From NCBI RefSeq assembly GCF_932526225.1, contig NC_064041.1, positions 13,329,451 through 13,393,450 of the forward strand: a DNA stretch of 64,000 nt, read 5' to 3'. The notes under the pieces are model-generated. The model saw nothing but the letters and a program-made list of their open reading frames with translations, was not told the DNA's origin and searched no databases. Shown one piece after another: positions 1 through 10,383 of this stretch. Position 1 is the first letter of the stretch. Each line of letters starts with the position of its first letter. Position numbers and translations under genes: made by a program. The stretch is from Nematostella vectensis (taxonomy: Eukaryota; Cnidaria; Anthozoa; Actiniaria; Edwardsiidae).

Positions 1-224
1 CGGAATTAAAATTAAAGTTTTCTCTTTTTGAAAAAAAAAATGATTCACAAGCGCTGAATAAGTGGCTTGTGTTCTTGTTGTTATTTTGCCGCCAAAAGCC
101 GGAGTGCGCGCGAGTTTGATACCAAAAAATCACGTGATTTTTAGTCGCCTATTTTATTGTTAAAAGAAGGGAAAGGGATAAACATTTGCCTGCATGATTG
201 TATTTTTAACACAGCCGGTTGAAA
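1..224. other. Left edge, presumed intron
   Basis: No gene, exon or repeat is recognised. The stretch is AT-rich and directly precedes the splice-acceptor array of the first ZP-type gene, so it is probably the 3' part of that gene's last intron. The rest of the gene would lie left of the window. Confidence 0.4.
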
Positions 225-576
225 TTTCATTAATGTCCTGGTGGGGGTGGAGAACATTTGATAACACGGTTGTATGTTTGTAACAGGTGGTGCCAATTTG
301 AAGTCCCGTCCTGGTGGGGGTGGGGAACATTTGATAACATGATTGTATGTTTGTAACAGGTGGTGCCAATTTGAAGTCCCGTCCTGGTGGGGGTGGGGAA
401 CATTTTATAACATAATTATATATTTTGTCACAGGTGGTGCTAATTTGAGTCCCATCCTGGTGGGGGTGGGGGACAATTGCTAACATGATTGTATGTTTAT
501 TATAGGTGGTGCCAATTTGAGTCCCACCCTGGAGGAATGGGGGACAATTGCTAACAAGATTGTATGTTTATCATAG
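225..576 (+). repeat. 71-74 bp tandem repeat made of a splice acceptor plus exon start
   Basis: Five tandem units (the first partial) each carry a TGTATGTTTRTMAYAG-type acceptor followed by the first bases of the last exon (GTGGTGCCAATTTGA) and a G-rich CCTGGTGGGGGTGGGG stretch. Acceptor AGs end at 286, 359, 433, 505 and 576, giving periods of 73, 74, 72 and 71 bp. Only the last acceptor leads into the full open exon. The minus-strand open frame across this stretch (160-486) is a by-product of the repeat, not a gene. Confidence 0.85.
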
Positions 577-767
577 GTGGTGCCAATTTGAGCCCCGTAC
601 TGGTGGGGGTGGGGGCGACGTTTGGCGGTCTGTTTTTTGTGGTCTGCGCCATCTTGGTTTTCGTCCTTCACCGGAAGAGAAGCAAACCGGAAGTACCTGT
701 TCAGATGGGTCAGGTGACCTCCTACGAGCAGAGCGGTGTGACGGATGACGAGGGACCGGCAAAGTGA
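577..767 (+). CDS. Last exon of a type I membrane protein, probably ZP-domain (copy 1)
   Basis: Terminal exon encoding a short extracellular stub (GANLSPV), a single transmembrane helix (LVGVGATFGGLFFVVCAILVFVL), a basic stop-transfer HRKRSK and an acidic cytoplasmic tail ending DDEGPAK before TGA. The acceptor AG is at 575-576 and the exon begins in phase 1. A near-identical exon at 6092-6282 follows a ZP-domain exon with matching phase. ZP proteins usually end in just this way, with a membrane anchor after the ZP domain, so copy 1 is inferred to be the 3' end of a paralogous ZP gene lying left of the window. The family assignment of this copy rests on paralogy only; no ZP exon is visible here. 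Confidence 0.7.
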
Positions 768-1010
768 TACGTAACATCCGGGTGTACGTGTACATACCTA
801 TTGTTCACGTACATTTAGCGTGTCACGTGACAAGGTGAATGTAAACAGAAACCTGAAGTGGCATGTCTTAAGATAAGTTAGGATAGTCGCATGGTGACAG
901 CAGACTGCACAAGGATTATTCATGTTTTGTATTAATTGACTTGTAGGTATCCTTTAACAGGACAAATAGCAACATTACAGTTCTATAATTGAGAGACAAT
1001 AAAGTAATGA
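768..1010 (+). other. 3' UTR of ZP-type copy 1 with poly(A) signal
   Basis: The sequence after the stop is alignable by eye with that after copy 2 at 6283-6520. Shared blocks include an ACACGTGAC-like motif, CTGAAGTGG / CGGAAGTGG, AGACTGCACAAG and TATCCTTTAA-CAGGACAA. A canonical AATAAA at 998-1003 is a likely polyadenylation signal. Confidence 0.6.
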
Positions 1011-1920
1011 TTACCAATGATTATTGCTTGCATTATATCATTTTAAAGGCTTTTTAGAGGCATTCTGATCAGAAGCATCATAGCAGTGACAGCAATTGTG
1101 CCTACTAACAGCGTTGCTGAATTGATAGAAATTCACCTTAGTTTAAAAGATCAGCTTTTCTCTACACATTGTTGGATTATACAACAACTTTATTACAAGT
1201 CAAAGTTATATCTAAAGGTTTAAATTGTTAGAAAGTACATCAAAGTGAACAAAATCACCTTATTTTAGCAAATAAAAGTTTATTGACCATCATTTAATAA
1301 AATCATCATTTACTAAATATTATACCTCCGCATTCATGTATTGGTTTTCCTATGCCGCGGGAGTTCATCTTTTTGGCAGTGCCTGATCCTTGGAGATGTG
1401 GCAGCTCTTACCTAACAGACCTAGGCGCCAGTAGCTTTCGCTAGTTGTCCAGGCACGTACACAGGGGGGTGCACAGGGAGCCCGCGTATAACAACAGCCA
1501 AATAAAGGACTGCCATGTAGAACGTTAGAAATGATATTTTGCTCTCTATTTGCAATTTGACTAGCCGTCACTAGCAAGGCGCGTATCCAGGATTGCATAT
1601 GAAAAAAACGTTGTCGTTTCGGGGTCTGGTACCGAGGAAATTTAATTTCTTTTCAGGGACCTTCTCAACTAACTAAAGATGGTCCAGTTACTGTTTTTCT
1701 CTTCTGGTTACAAGTCATAAAGTTTACGAAGCCCCTGGGGTACGCTCACCTTAAAAAAATACAAGAACCATGCAGTTTTTTTCAAATAAGGAATATATTA
1801 GTTTCCTTATATGGAAGTGACCACGTTTGGTAAAATTTTGGGCTCAATTTTCTTGATATGGCTAAAGAATGTGAGGGGGAGAGGGGGAGTGCAAGGGTGT
1901 GGTTTCATATGAGATGATAT
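1011..1920. other. Intergenic, no feature recognised
   Basis: AT-rich sequence without a convincing exon. A short minus-strand open frame (1365-1598) has no recognisable protein character. Confidence 0.4.
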
Positions 1921-2311
1921 CAATTAGATAGCCACCTTGGATAGCTTTATGCTGAATCCTTCGACCCCTCTTTGTTCTCTCGTGCTCTTTCCAGTACGAA
2001 GTCCATTTGATTACTGGCCAGATAGACGGCTAATAACTGATCCAGTGGTTCTTGGTATGTCACATAGATCTAGCAATACTTCACGCTGAATTGGAAAGTC
2101 AAGCAGGCAAACAGGCATTTATTTTTCAAACAAAGTGACTTTTCAATTGTTTTTTTTTCTAATCAAAAAGGGCGGTGGACATCCACTCAACCTGTATCCG
2201 CCCTTGGATTTATGCTATGAACAAGCTAGACTTCATACTGGAAAGAGCACGAGAGAACAAAGAGTGGTCGAAGGATTCAGCATAAAGCTATCCAAGGTGG
2301 CTATCTAATTG
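1921..2311. mobile_element. Inverted-repeat (fold-back) element
   Basis: Two 82-bp arms, 1921-2002 and 2230-2311, are near-perfect reverse complements (CAATTAGATAGCCACC... against ...GGTGGCTATCTAATTG) around a roughly 227-bp spacer. No coding capacity is seen. The long terminal inverted repeats suggest a MITE or fold-back element; no clear target-site duplication could be read, so the superfamily is not assigned. Confidence 0.75.
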
Positions 2312-4489
2312 AATATATTTCATGCAATATCAATTCTTATTGCATATACACACCTAAAACATCCTAATTATACTTCGACTAACACGATACACTATTTTTT
2401 TTATAAGTTTTTATAACAACGTCCGGGATTAGATTTCACTAGATTTCAAAACATGCTAAGGAAATGCCAAAGCTCAGATAGCAACAAAATATAGCTTTGT
2501 TAGTCTGGTGTTTTAAAATACAGTCAAATTTTGTTTATTAACAACCTTAAATATTATTGCTATTGATCATTTGTGTTATTCTCTTTCAAATAATTCATTG
2601 GGTACTATATTTCATAAGCATTAAAATTTAAAAAAAAATCGTTAAGAAAATTTTCAGCCTTAAAATGCTCCCAAAATAAGACGGCCCAGCCTGACTTGAA
2701 ATTTAGACGGTTGTATAAAAAGGGTGTAATTGATAAGAATTCACAGTCATAGGTATCATATGGAAAAATCATAGTATTTGAAGGTTCCTTAATAAGAAAT
2801 GACCCACTTTTGGCCGCCAAGGGGGGGGGGGGGGTGCGCGCGCACCCTGCGTACCCCCCCCCCCCCCCTGTGTGCTCGCCTGCACGCGCTCGCACAACCC
2901 GCTGTTCGCCAACATAGTCCTAGCGACTAAGTGGAGACTCTCTCTATATGTATAATTGTCACGCGTAGAAACAGGCAAAACACTATAAGCGATTATAAGC
3001 ATAATCAGTGGAAACGAATCGTTGATAGCTTTCTTCAACTACATGAATTTTGGGTGTCAGGGAGACTTGGGATTATCATTTATAGAAAAGAGAATAAACA
3101 TATAGCGGTTGGTCCAAAATCGTTAATTGAAATATCGCCCCACGAAAGGTTCTCCAATAGGGTGCTGGATTCCGGATCCTAGTCGTGTGGATTCCGAGTA
3201 GCATGGATTCCGGATTCCAAGTCTTTTTTTTTTTTTTCATGGATTCCGGATTACCTGTCATGGGGCGAGAAATAGGAGCTGAAATTATTTACATACGTTA
3301 ATGGCAAGGGATAAGGAAGTGTTGACGGTCTGACAACTCTCTTTAATTGCACTCGAAATAAGTATCAATTAAAGCTAATTGCAAGATTATAGGAGGCAAC
3401 AATGTGACTACACAGTGCTGGACAGGTTGAGTTATCAATAATTCAATCTCCTTTTCGCACCTACTTGGCCGAAAATAACAATTACACACTCCACGCGATT
3501 GATCTAATTGACAGCCAGGCAAAGGCATCGACGAAAATAAGGATGAATAAACGATAACGAGTTTTATTGCCTTAGAACTATCGATCCCAAAATCAGCAAT
3601 TCGTTTGAGTAATCGACGTCTGATCTGATATTAGTTTAAAAAAAGTCACAACACGCATTGCAGACGTAGTTTGTCCTCACTGTCAAATTTCCCTGCAATT
3701 TGAGCTGAGAACTCTGATTTTTTGGTAAATCCATTGTGATAGATACTGAGGAAGAAGGTCCTTCCGTATCGAGAATACAAAAAGGGGAGCTGTTCAATCC
3801 TCAAGGGCACCCAACGACGAAAATTTCACAACCTAAAATGACTTCAAATACCGTTTTTATTCGTTTGCAGGCATTTTTATACAGTATAGAGCTTTCCTAT
3901 ATATTTTTATCTGTTCGGCTTTGCTAGTCGAAATCACAGCCATCCCAAAATATAGTTACCTATCCCAAGGCAGCCTTGTGATTCAGGTAATGCCCCTTTT
4001 ATACTCGCTTCCAAAAATACTAGAGTCCCTTTTTTAAAGCATGTCGGACGTAAAAATCTCCCGAAAATCATAGGAGAAATATCGATAAAAAAAACTAAGA
4101 CATTGACAAACGACAAACTAGACATCTATCAGAAAAAGTAAGGGTGTGATGATAGTAACAAAAGCAACTCCGAAAAACATAGGTGGCCCATATCTTTTCC
4201 CGAAGAACATAGGTGATCTAGAAATACAAATTCCAGACATTTCTAGGCCGACCCCGAAATTCGTAGGTGACCTTGCTTCCGAATAGATATTTGACCGAAA
4301 ATGGTCGTTGGGTGCCCCTGAATCCTTAATACAGTCAGTTCACTTTTGTAATTCGGGAATTTCAAACTACGTTGTCGAGCGGAACAGGAACAGTATCTTG
4401 ATAAAGACAGTGTATGCCGTAATGTCGGTTTTTACAAATAGGTATGGTGACTTTTATTAATAAATAAATTATCTTTTCACAAATGTATC
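2312..4489. other. Intergenic; includes a dispersed poly-G/poly-C repeat at about 2740-2872
   Basis: No exon is recognised. The segment around 2740-2872 (TCATAGGTATCATATGG, then TAATAAGAAATGACCCA, TTTTGGCCGCC and a G-run followed by a C-run) recurs near 48,815-48,920, and in part near 10,835-10,905, marking a dispersed repeat family. At 3166-3260 there is a small cluster of GGATTCCGGATT-like direct repeats. Confidence 0.5.
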
Positions 4490-4722
4490 AAGGCTCGTAT
4501 TGCAACTTCACGTTCAAGATGGCTCTCTATCGTGACCAAAGCTACAAGCTCATCATACGAGTCTCGCGAGTATCCAATCAGCATATAGCTCAACGAGCCC
4601 CTTTAAGTGGAGTAAAGTGTGAAGTCATCAACAGCGGACCTCGTGGTGTTTGCCGATACGTGCAGTGCGACCACCACAGGCAACCCAAACACCTTGCCTC
4701 AGTACGACTTTGTGAAGGAGGG
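4490..4722 (+). pseudogene. Decayed ZP-domain exon
   Basis: One reading frame gives NFTFKMALYRDQSY up to about 4545, a typical mid-ZP segment. The ZP homology then continues in another frame (SSYESREYPISI, LNEPL, KSSTADLVVFADTC, NPNTLPQYDFVKEG) to a strong donor GAGGG|GTAAGT at 4722. In that frame there are in-frame stops at 4586, 4604 and 4613. Phase 2 at the donor joins correctly to the next exon at 5629 (GG+C, then the conserved C and D-D-T of the ZP C-half). So this is a real ZP exon that has taken a frameshift and three stops, most likely inactivating. The upstream acceptor is uncertain (near 4490). Confidence 0.72.
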
Positions 4723-4871
4723 GTAAGTTTTGCTATTAGAGAAAGAGGATTTGTGAAGAGAGGGCGACGATCATCGAACTATTCTTTTCTCCCCTGGGTG
4801 CCAGTGCTGAAAAAACGCAAGACTAGTTCCAGTTCCGCGCGGTTAAACAAGCATTTTTGTTTTCAAATACA

Positions 4872-5012
4872 GGCCCGTACCCCTTGGGGGGATGCAGGGG
4901 ATGCGAACTCACCCCACCCCCCCGGAAAAATTAGGTCCACTTTTTCGGGTTTCGCACCTCCCCACCCCCCCCCCCCCCCCCCCCTCCCAGGAAAAAATCT
5001 TGGGTACGGGCC
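4872..5012. mobile_element. Small MITE with GGCCCGTACCC terminal inverted repeats
   Basis: The segment begins GGCCCGTACCC and ends GGGTACGGGCC, with a long C-run inside. It sits in the intron after the decayed ZP exon. A related element with ends GGCCCGTACACAGG / CCTGGGCACGGGCC lies at 28,151-28,487. It is non-coding. Confidence 0.6.
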
Positions 5013-5628
5013 AGAAATGGCGGCATTTTACAGGCGAACTGTCACATTTTGGCACATGCTAACTTAACCAAACTTTAGGCTATAATTTTCTTTATGATTC
5101 CCTAATTATCAAATTGACATCTTTTGTACAGTTTGGTTTTGATGCTGTACAGTTAGTCAAAACAGCGACCGAAGTCAGCCTTCCGTACCTTTACTCGATT
5201 CATTCATTCATTTCAACACTACGATTCATCCTCGTTCCCAGGGTCCCACCCTCCCCTACCCAAAGGGGGATATGAGGGGAAGACCCTGTGAATGAGGACG
5301 CACCACGATTGCACCCAATCTGATTTTGCTTTTGTTCTTGGTTTGCACACACCGGCATGATAACACCAAGTGTATTCGTTCATTTCTATTTAGCTGTTTA
5401 AACAATAACAGTATTGCATAATAGAAACATTATATCGTACTGTCCATTTTGACAATGACAAGCCTGGGCTAATCAGTTTATCAGGATAACAAGGTTACAT
5501 CCCTAATTATAGCTCAGAGTATGAGATTTTGAGAATTCCGATAACAAGGCTAGATCCCTAAAGATAACCTAGACAGTGAGTACTTGTCTTTGTAAAAATG
5601 TTGATTGGGGATTTTTACCATTTTCCAG

Positions 5629-6282
5629 CTGCGCTGTAGACGACACGATGACGTATAAATACACGCTGAACCGAGTGCAGAGGTTCACGATCCGCTTATT
5701 CCGCTTCATCGCCAACCACCCCGTGATCTTCCTGCACTGCTTCCTCATGGTGTGTCACAAGAACGCCTCAGACTCACTGTGCCAGATAGGATGCGCTCAG
5801 CCAATGAGAGCGCGCCGTCACATCGAGGCTGGAAAGCGTGACAGAGTGACTAAAATGCACAATAGCGTGCATGGAATGCGCAAAAACGTAAATGGAATTG
5901 ATAGCAGCCAGACTAAAATTGTTTTTATGCAGCGTGACCGCGTGATTGGAATGCGTGACAGCGTGACTGGAAAGCGTGACCGTGTGAGACGTGTACAGTC
6001 GTTGGGGAAAATTGCTAACATCATTGTATGTTTATCACAGTCCTGGTGGGGATGGGGGACAATTGCAAACATGATTGTGCATTTATCCCAGGTGGTGCCA
6101 ATTTGAGTCCCGTCCTGGTAGGGGTGGGGGCGACGTTTGGCGGTCTGTTCCTTGTGGTCTGCGCCATTTTGGTTTTCGTCCTTTACCGGAAAAGAAGCAA
6201 ACCGGAAGTGCCTGTTCAGATGGGTCAAGTGATTTCCTACGCGCAGATCGGTGAGACGGATGATGAGGGACCGGCCAAGTGA
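5629..6282 (+). CDS. ZP-domain membrane protein copy 2, last two exons
   Basis: The exon from 5629 (AG at 5627-5628) encodes the C-terminal half of a ZP domain: a conserved Cys followed by DDTMTYKY, then RFTIRLFRF, VIFLHCFLMVCHK, and a Cys-x3-Cys (CQIGC) followed by a basic RARR stretch like a consensus furin cleavage site. Its 3' end is in phase 1, most likely at 5837 (AAGC|GTGACA); 5816 is an alternative. The last exon, 6092-6282, begins in phase 1 and encodes a transmembrane helix (LVGVGATFGGLFLVVCAILVFVL) and a short tail ending DDEGPAK. ZP proteins polymerise into extracellular matrices after release from this anchor. Both exons are open, but the preceding ZP exon at 4490-4722 is broken, so the gene as a whole may be a pseudogene. 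Confidence 0.7.
5829..6091 (+). repeat. Intron with donor- and acceptor-derived repeats
   Basis: The candidate exon-end/donor sequence CTGGAAAGCGTGAC at 5829 recurs at about 5968, in a short run of roughly 20-bp GCGTGAC-containing repeats. A partial copy of the acceptor unit seen in copy 1 (TGTATGTTTATCACAG, AG at 6039-6040) precedes the true acceptor at 6090-6091, with about 22 bp lost from the unit. Confidence 0.55.
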
Positions 6283-6291
6283 CACGTGACA

Positions 6292-6749
6292 ACCGGGTAT
6301 TGCGTGATGTGGCGTGGTGCATCTAGCGTAACACGTGACCACGCACATGTACACTAAAACCGGAAGTGGTTTATCCAAAGAATCTGCCTATTAGATAGTC
6401 ACTTAGAGTTGAAGACTGCACAAGTATTATTCATTTTTTTGCATCTATTGATTTGTAGCTATCCTTTAAACAGGACAATAGCAAACGTCATTATAAAACC
6501 ATAAATTAATTATGATACCAACCGGGTATTGCGTGATGTGGCGTGGGGCATCTAGCGTAACACGTGACCACGCACATGTACACTAAAACCGGAAGTGGTT
6601 TATCCAAAGAATCTGCCTATTAGATAGTCACTTAGAGTTGAAGACTGCACAAGTATTATTCATTTTTTTGCATCTATTGATTTGTAGCTATCCTTTAAAC
6701 AGGACAATAGCAAACGTCATTATAAAACCATAAATTAATTATGATACCA
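6292..6749 (+). repeat. 229-bp direct tandem duplication in the ZP copy 2 3' UTR
   Basis: 6292-6520 and 6521-6749 are essentially identical; I see one difference (GTGGTGC against GTGGGGC). Both contain the ACACGTGAC motif and the blocks shared with copy 1's 3' UTR. The near-identity points to a recent duplication. Confidence 0.9.
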
Positions 6750-8564
6750 AGATTATTACTTGTTTAATATTATTTATAGACTTTTAGAAGCATTTTGGAC
6801 TAGCGTTTTACCTTCCTTCCAGAAACATTTGATGAATTGATATATATTTGAGACATTAGACAAAAAAAACAGACTTTTCACACGATGCAAGATTATACGA
6901 TGAATCAAATTACTGATCTGTTAAAATAAGAGAAAATGTATCGGAAAGCAGCAAATAAACTTGTGTTACTGCAAATAAAAAAAAATCACGCACTAGAGCA
7001 ACTTCATCCTCCCACCTCCCCCCCACGAGTCAACCCATACACCGTCATTTAATTTGGCATAGTTTTCCCTGCGTTTTTTACGCAGTGGCTATATGCCCGA
7101 CAGTCGGGAAGGTTCCTTGATGGACTAAATGCCCCACAGTTTCAAATTTATTCAAATCAAGCCAGTAACTTATCAGCCTAGTGGGTTCAAATTACCTTTT
7201 TTTGTTAAAAAGACCAAGCGATTCTGAATTGAGCATTGTTGTCGGAATTGAAAGTTTTTCAGATTTTATAACAAAGTAGTGTGTCAGCTTTTTTTTTATT
7301 ACAAAGTGCGTCCCTACAGCGTTTGAGACTCTACACTTCACATGATTTATGATTTTTGGACGCTATTAGAAATCCGAGAAGAGTAGCTTACGAGAGGTTT
7401 AATCACAGTATTTTCTAAAACCTAAGAATACAAAACATCCAAGATTGCGCGCATTTCAATCTAGCTTTCTTTTGTTGCTCTGGGCACAAAAATGTCATAT
7501 GCGAAAAAAAAAAAACAAGAAAACAAACATGCACGATTGAAAGCTCCCCCTTTACTTTTCTAATGGCCCATCTCTTGGCGACTGATTTGTGCAAGTAAAG
7601 AATTTTTGCGCAATGCATAATTATTTCAATGTTAAAACGCGGGAGAAAAGCCGATATTTTGATAAAATAGTCTAGTCAATCTGTGGCTTCAGGGGAACTA
7701 ATTGCAATAGAATTTCTCTCAGCGATTTTGAACAAGTGATACAACCAAGTTAACATACTAAAAGTCCCCAATATCCCTTGGGGGAACATCCTGAAATTTG
7801 TGATTTTTCCATTTCGGAGCAAAACCACAGGGTACCCGCGTCGGTAAAAATAATGAAATACACGTCTAAATCAGTACATTCGAAAGACCATTGGTCAAAG
7901 TTGATTAAATACCCAGTTTGGATATCGATACAAAGCAAATTGCCCCTGTTATATATCTTTGTCCAATATTTCTGTATTCCAAAAACCACAGGGTACCCGC
8001 GTCGAAAACACTAACCAAATTTGAAAATTCAAGCCTGAATCAGAAAGGTCATTGGACAAAAATTACTAAAGACACAAATTCTAGTATCGAAATAAATCAA
8101 CTTGTCCATGTTTAATTTCTATTTTAAATATTTTCTCCTTGCCGGCAGCCCATTTTTTTGCTGGCTGGGAAGATGTTAGACCCTTCGGTAGCTGGGACAA
8201 AACCGTCCCGAATGGTTCTGCTGGGACATTTGTGGAGTCGAACTAGTTGTGCTGGGAATATTTATTGGGGGCGCTCTAGAGCGGATGCTGGGAAAAAGTC
8301 GTCCCGATCGGTTATACGGGCAATTATTCATGTGCTAAAATGCCTAACCACTTATGGCTGATAAAAAAATTCCTAACCAATGCTGACTGAGAAAAAGGAA
8401 TGGTCCCTCCTGGGGAAAAGAAACAGACAATATTTTACCAGCAACTTTTAAAATGGATATTTTCGGCATCAGAACATATTAAAACTACGAAATATGCATA
8501 ACTAACGTGTTTCGGGAAGGGGGGGGAAGGGGGGGCTCGTTGTATGGCCTTGGCTGTGCAAAGA
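6750..8564. other. Intergenic, diverged about 160-bp tandem repeat at 7815-8140
   Basis: No gene is recognised. ACCACAGGGTACCCGCGTCG occurs at about 7822 and 7984, each followed by a related sequence (…GACCATTGG / …GGTCATTGG, TCGATACAAA / TCGAAATAAA), so the two halves form an old imperfect tandem duplication. At 8160-8310 there are repeated GCTGGGA motifs. Confidence 0.45.
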
Positions 8565-8965
8565 TAAGGAATTGAAATCACTAACGACCGAATGAAAAGA
8601 AAGCAGGTGTGAAGTCCTATTGTTGAGCGTATTATGTGGACACGTATTCTGGAGTTGCACCACTACAAAGCAACTTTGATATGCGATATATCATTATCAA
8701 TACAGGGTTGTAGCCAGGGGGTGGCCCAGGGGGGCCGGGCCCCCCTTCTAGCAGCCAAAAATACAGTAAATGTATGAGATTTTATCTTAAATACAGGAGA
8801 AAATGCCTTGAAAGTGCCTTTCGGGCCCCCTCCTGTTAAAAATCCTGGCTGCGCCGCTGCAATACGTGTCAGCTGCAAACTAATCTGTAAGGGTGGATTT
8901 TGGGTTATCCGAATGAAAACAGCTGAAAAATTAGTAATTAGGGGACTGTTGGAACTTTTTTTCAC
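8565..8965 (+). promoter_or_regulatory. Orphan copy of the PAN/fibrinogen gene 5' flank
   Basis: Blocks here (GAAGTCCTATTG, GGACACGTATTCTGGA, ACACAAC-like / ACAAAGCAACTTTGAT, CAATACGTGTCAGCTGCAAA) match the flanks of the PAN-type gene at 10,384 (10,048-10,350), of the PAN/fibrinogen gene at 38,798 (38,338-38,500), and the right edge of the window (63,230-63,900). No coding exon follows this copy; a minisatellite does. It is read as a duplicated promoter region without its gene. Promoter function is inference. Confidence 0.55.
8703..8859. mobile_element. 157-bp MITE with 16-bp TIRs and 5-bp target duplication
   Basis: The ends CAGGGTTGTAGCCAGG and CCTGGCTGCGCCGCTG are imperfect inverted repeats, and CAATA flanks both sides (8698-8702 and 8860-8864). 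The related region at 63,290 reads CAATACGGGCATCAGCTGC uninterrupted, which serves as the empty site. It is non-coding and G/C-run rich. The CAG-type ends with a 5-bp duplication would fit a hAT-related group, but this is inference. Confidence 0.75.
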
Positions 8966-9039
8966 TAGGAAGAATGGATATTCCTACGGCATACCCACTT
9001 GGTCCATAGGGGTTTTAACCCTCAAGTGAGACTTCACGT

Positions 9040-9945
9040 TACAAAAGGGTTCCCTCCCAATAAAAAGTCTGGTACAGGATACAAAGGGGTCCCTTCCAAT
9101 AAAAAGCCTGGTACAGGATACACAGGGGTCCCTTCCAATAAAAAGTCTGGTACAGGTTACAAAGGGGTCCCTCCCAATAAAAAGCCTGGTACAGGATACA
9201 CAGGGGTCCCTTCCAATAAAATGTCTGGTACAGGTTACAAAGGGTTCCCTCCCAATAAAAAGTCTGGTACAGGATACAAAGGGGTCCCTTCCAATAAAAA
9301 GTCTGTTACAGGATACAAAGGGGTCCCTTCCAATAAAAAGCCTGGTACAGGATACACAGGGGTCCCTTCCAATAAAAAGTCTGGTACAGGATACACAGGG
9401 GTCCCTTCCAATAAAAAGCCTGGTACAGGATACAAAGAGGTCCCTTCCTCTAAAAAGCCTGGTACAGGTTACAAAGGGGTCCCTCCCTATAAAAAGCCTG
9501 GTACAGGTTACAAAGGGGTCCCTCCCTATAAAAAGCCTGGTACAGGTTACACAGGGGTCCCTTTCTCTAGTACCTGGAACAGGTTACAAAGAGGTCCCTT
9601 CCTCTAAAAAGCCTGGTACAGGTTACAAAGAGGTCCCTTCCTCTAAAAAGCCTGGTACAGGTTACAAAGGGGTCCCTTCCTCTAAAAAACCTGGTACAGG
9701 TTACACAGGGGTCCCTTTCTCTAGTACCTGGAACAGGTTACAAAGAGGTCCCTTCCTCTAAAAAGCCTGGTACAGGTTACAAAGGGGTCCCTCCCTATAA
9801 AAAGCCTGGTATAGGTTACACAGGGGTCCCTTTCTCTAGTACCTGGAACAGGTTACAAAGAGGTCCCTTCCTCTAAAAAACCTGGTACAGGTTACAAAGA
9901 GGTCCCTTCCTCTAAAAAGCCTGGTACAGGTTACAAAGGGGTAAT
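9040..9945 (+). repeat. 39-bp minisatellite
   Basis: About 23 tandem units of the form ACAAAGGGGTCCCTTCC-AATAAAAAGCCTGGT-ACAGGAT, with a variant unit containing CTCTAGTACCTGGAAC in the distal half that recurs as a larger pattern. Because 39 is a multiple of three, one plus-strand frame stays open for about 200 codons (13-residue repeat GYKGVPSNKKPGT), but there is no signal peptide or flanking exon, so this is treated as non-coding. Confidence 0.9.
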
Positions 9946-10047
9946 GCGAATTAAAACGACCGAATCTATTCATATTCTTATCATATTCATTATCATATGC
10001 TCCCTGACGATCAGATAAATGAAAACACTATACATATATTTGATATA

Positions 10048-10383
10048 TGAAGTCCCATTGTGAACTTGTAGACGTGTACTTCCGTGTTGCACCACCACCA
10101 CACAACAACTCTGTCTTTCTCTGAAACCGAATAGTACACGTGCATGCTGCCGTAAGGAAGCGAGTTAAAAGTTGAGGTAGCCCCATTTGTTATTGTTTGT
10201 TTTCTGATCTGCGATGACTTCAACTAAATCTTTTATTGACAGGCTGATAACTGACCAATACTTTATAAGATGCATTGTTGTAATAGTAGCTTGTTATGTT
10301 TAGTTATCAATTTTTAATTATTAACTTGTACTTATAAATTTATTCACTTTTGATTGAGTTCTCTCATAAGCAGTCTACCAAAG
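10048..10383 (+). promoter_or_regulatory. 5' flank of the PAN-type gene
   Basis: It shares blocks (AAGTCCCATTGTGA, CACACAACAACT, CTGAAACCGAATAGTACACGTGCATG, TTATTGACAGGCTGATAACTGACCAATACTT) with the other family flanks at 8565, 38,338 and 63,230. Conservation upstream of several family members suggests promoter or 5' UTR function. The transcription start is not identified. Confidence 0.5.

Noticed and set aside
160-486. Minus-strand 108-residue frame rich in Pro and His
   Set aside because: It is the complement of the splice-acceptor array upstream of the ZP last exon.
4483-5067. 194-residue plus-strand open frame taken as one gene
   Set aside because: Only its first part is ZP-like. The rest is out of frame with the real homology, crosses a strong donor at 4722 and runs into a poly-C MITE.
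5576-6106. Reading the ZP exon as a single 176-residue protein with its downstream intron
   Set aside because: The frame past about 5837 is made of GCGTGAC repeats and ends beyond the acceptor at 6090-6091. The conserved last exon is in another frame.
8999-9607. 202-residue plus-strand protein with a 13-residue repeat
   Set aside because: Same effect of a 39-bp unit. No signal peptide, promoter or flanking exon, and the frame breaks at the first variant unit.
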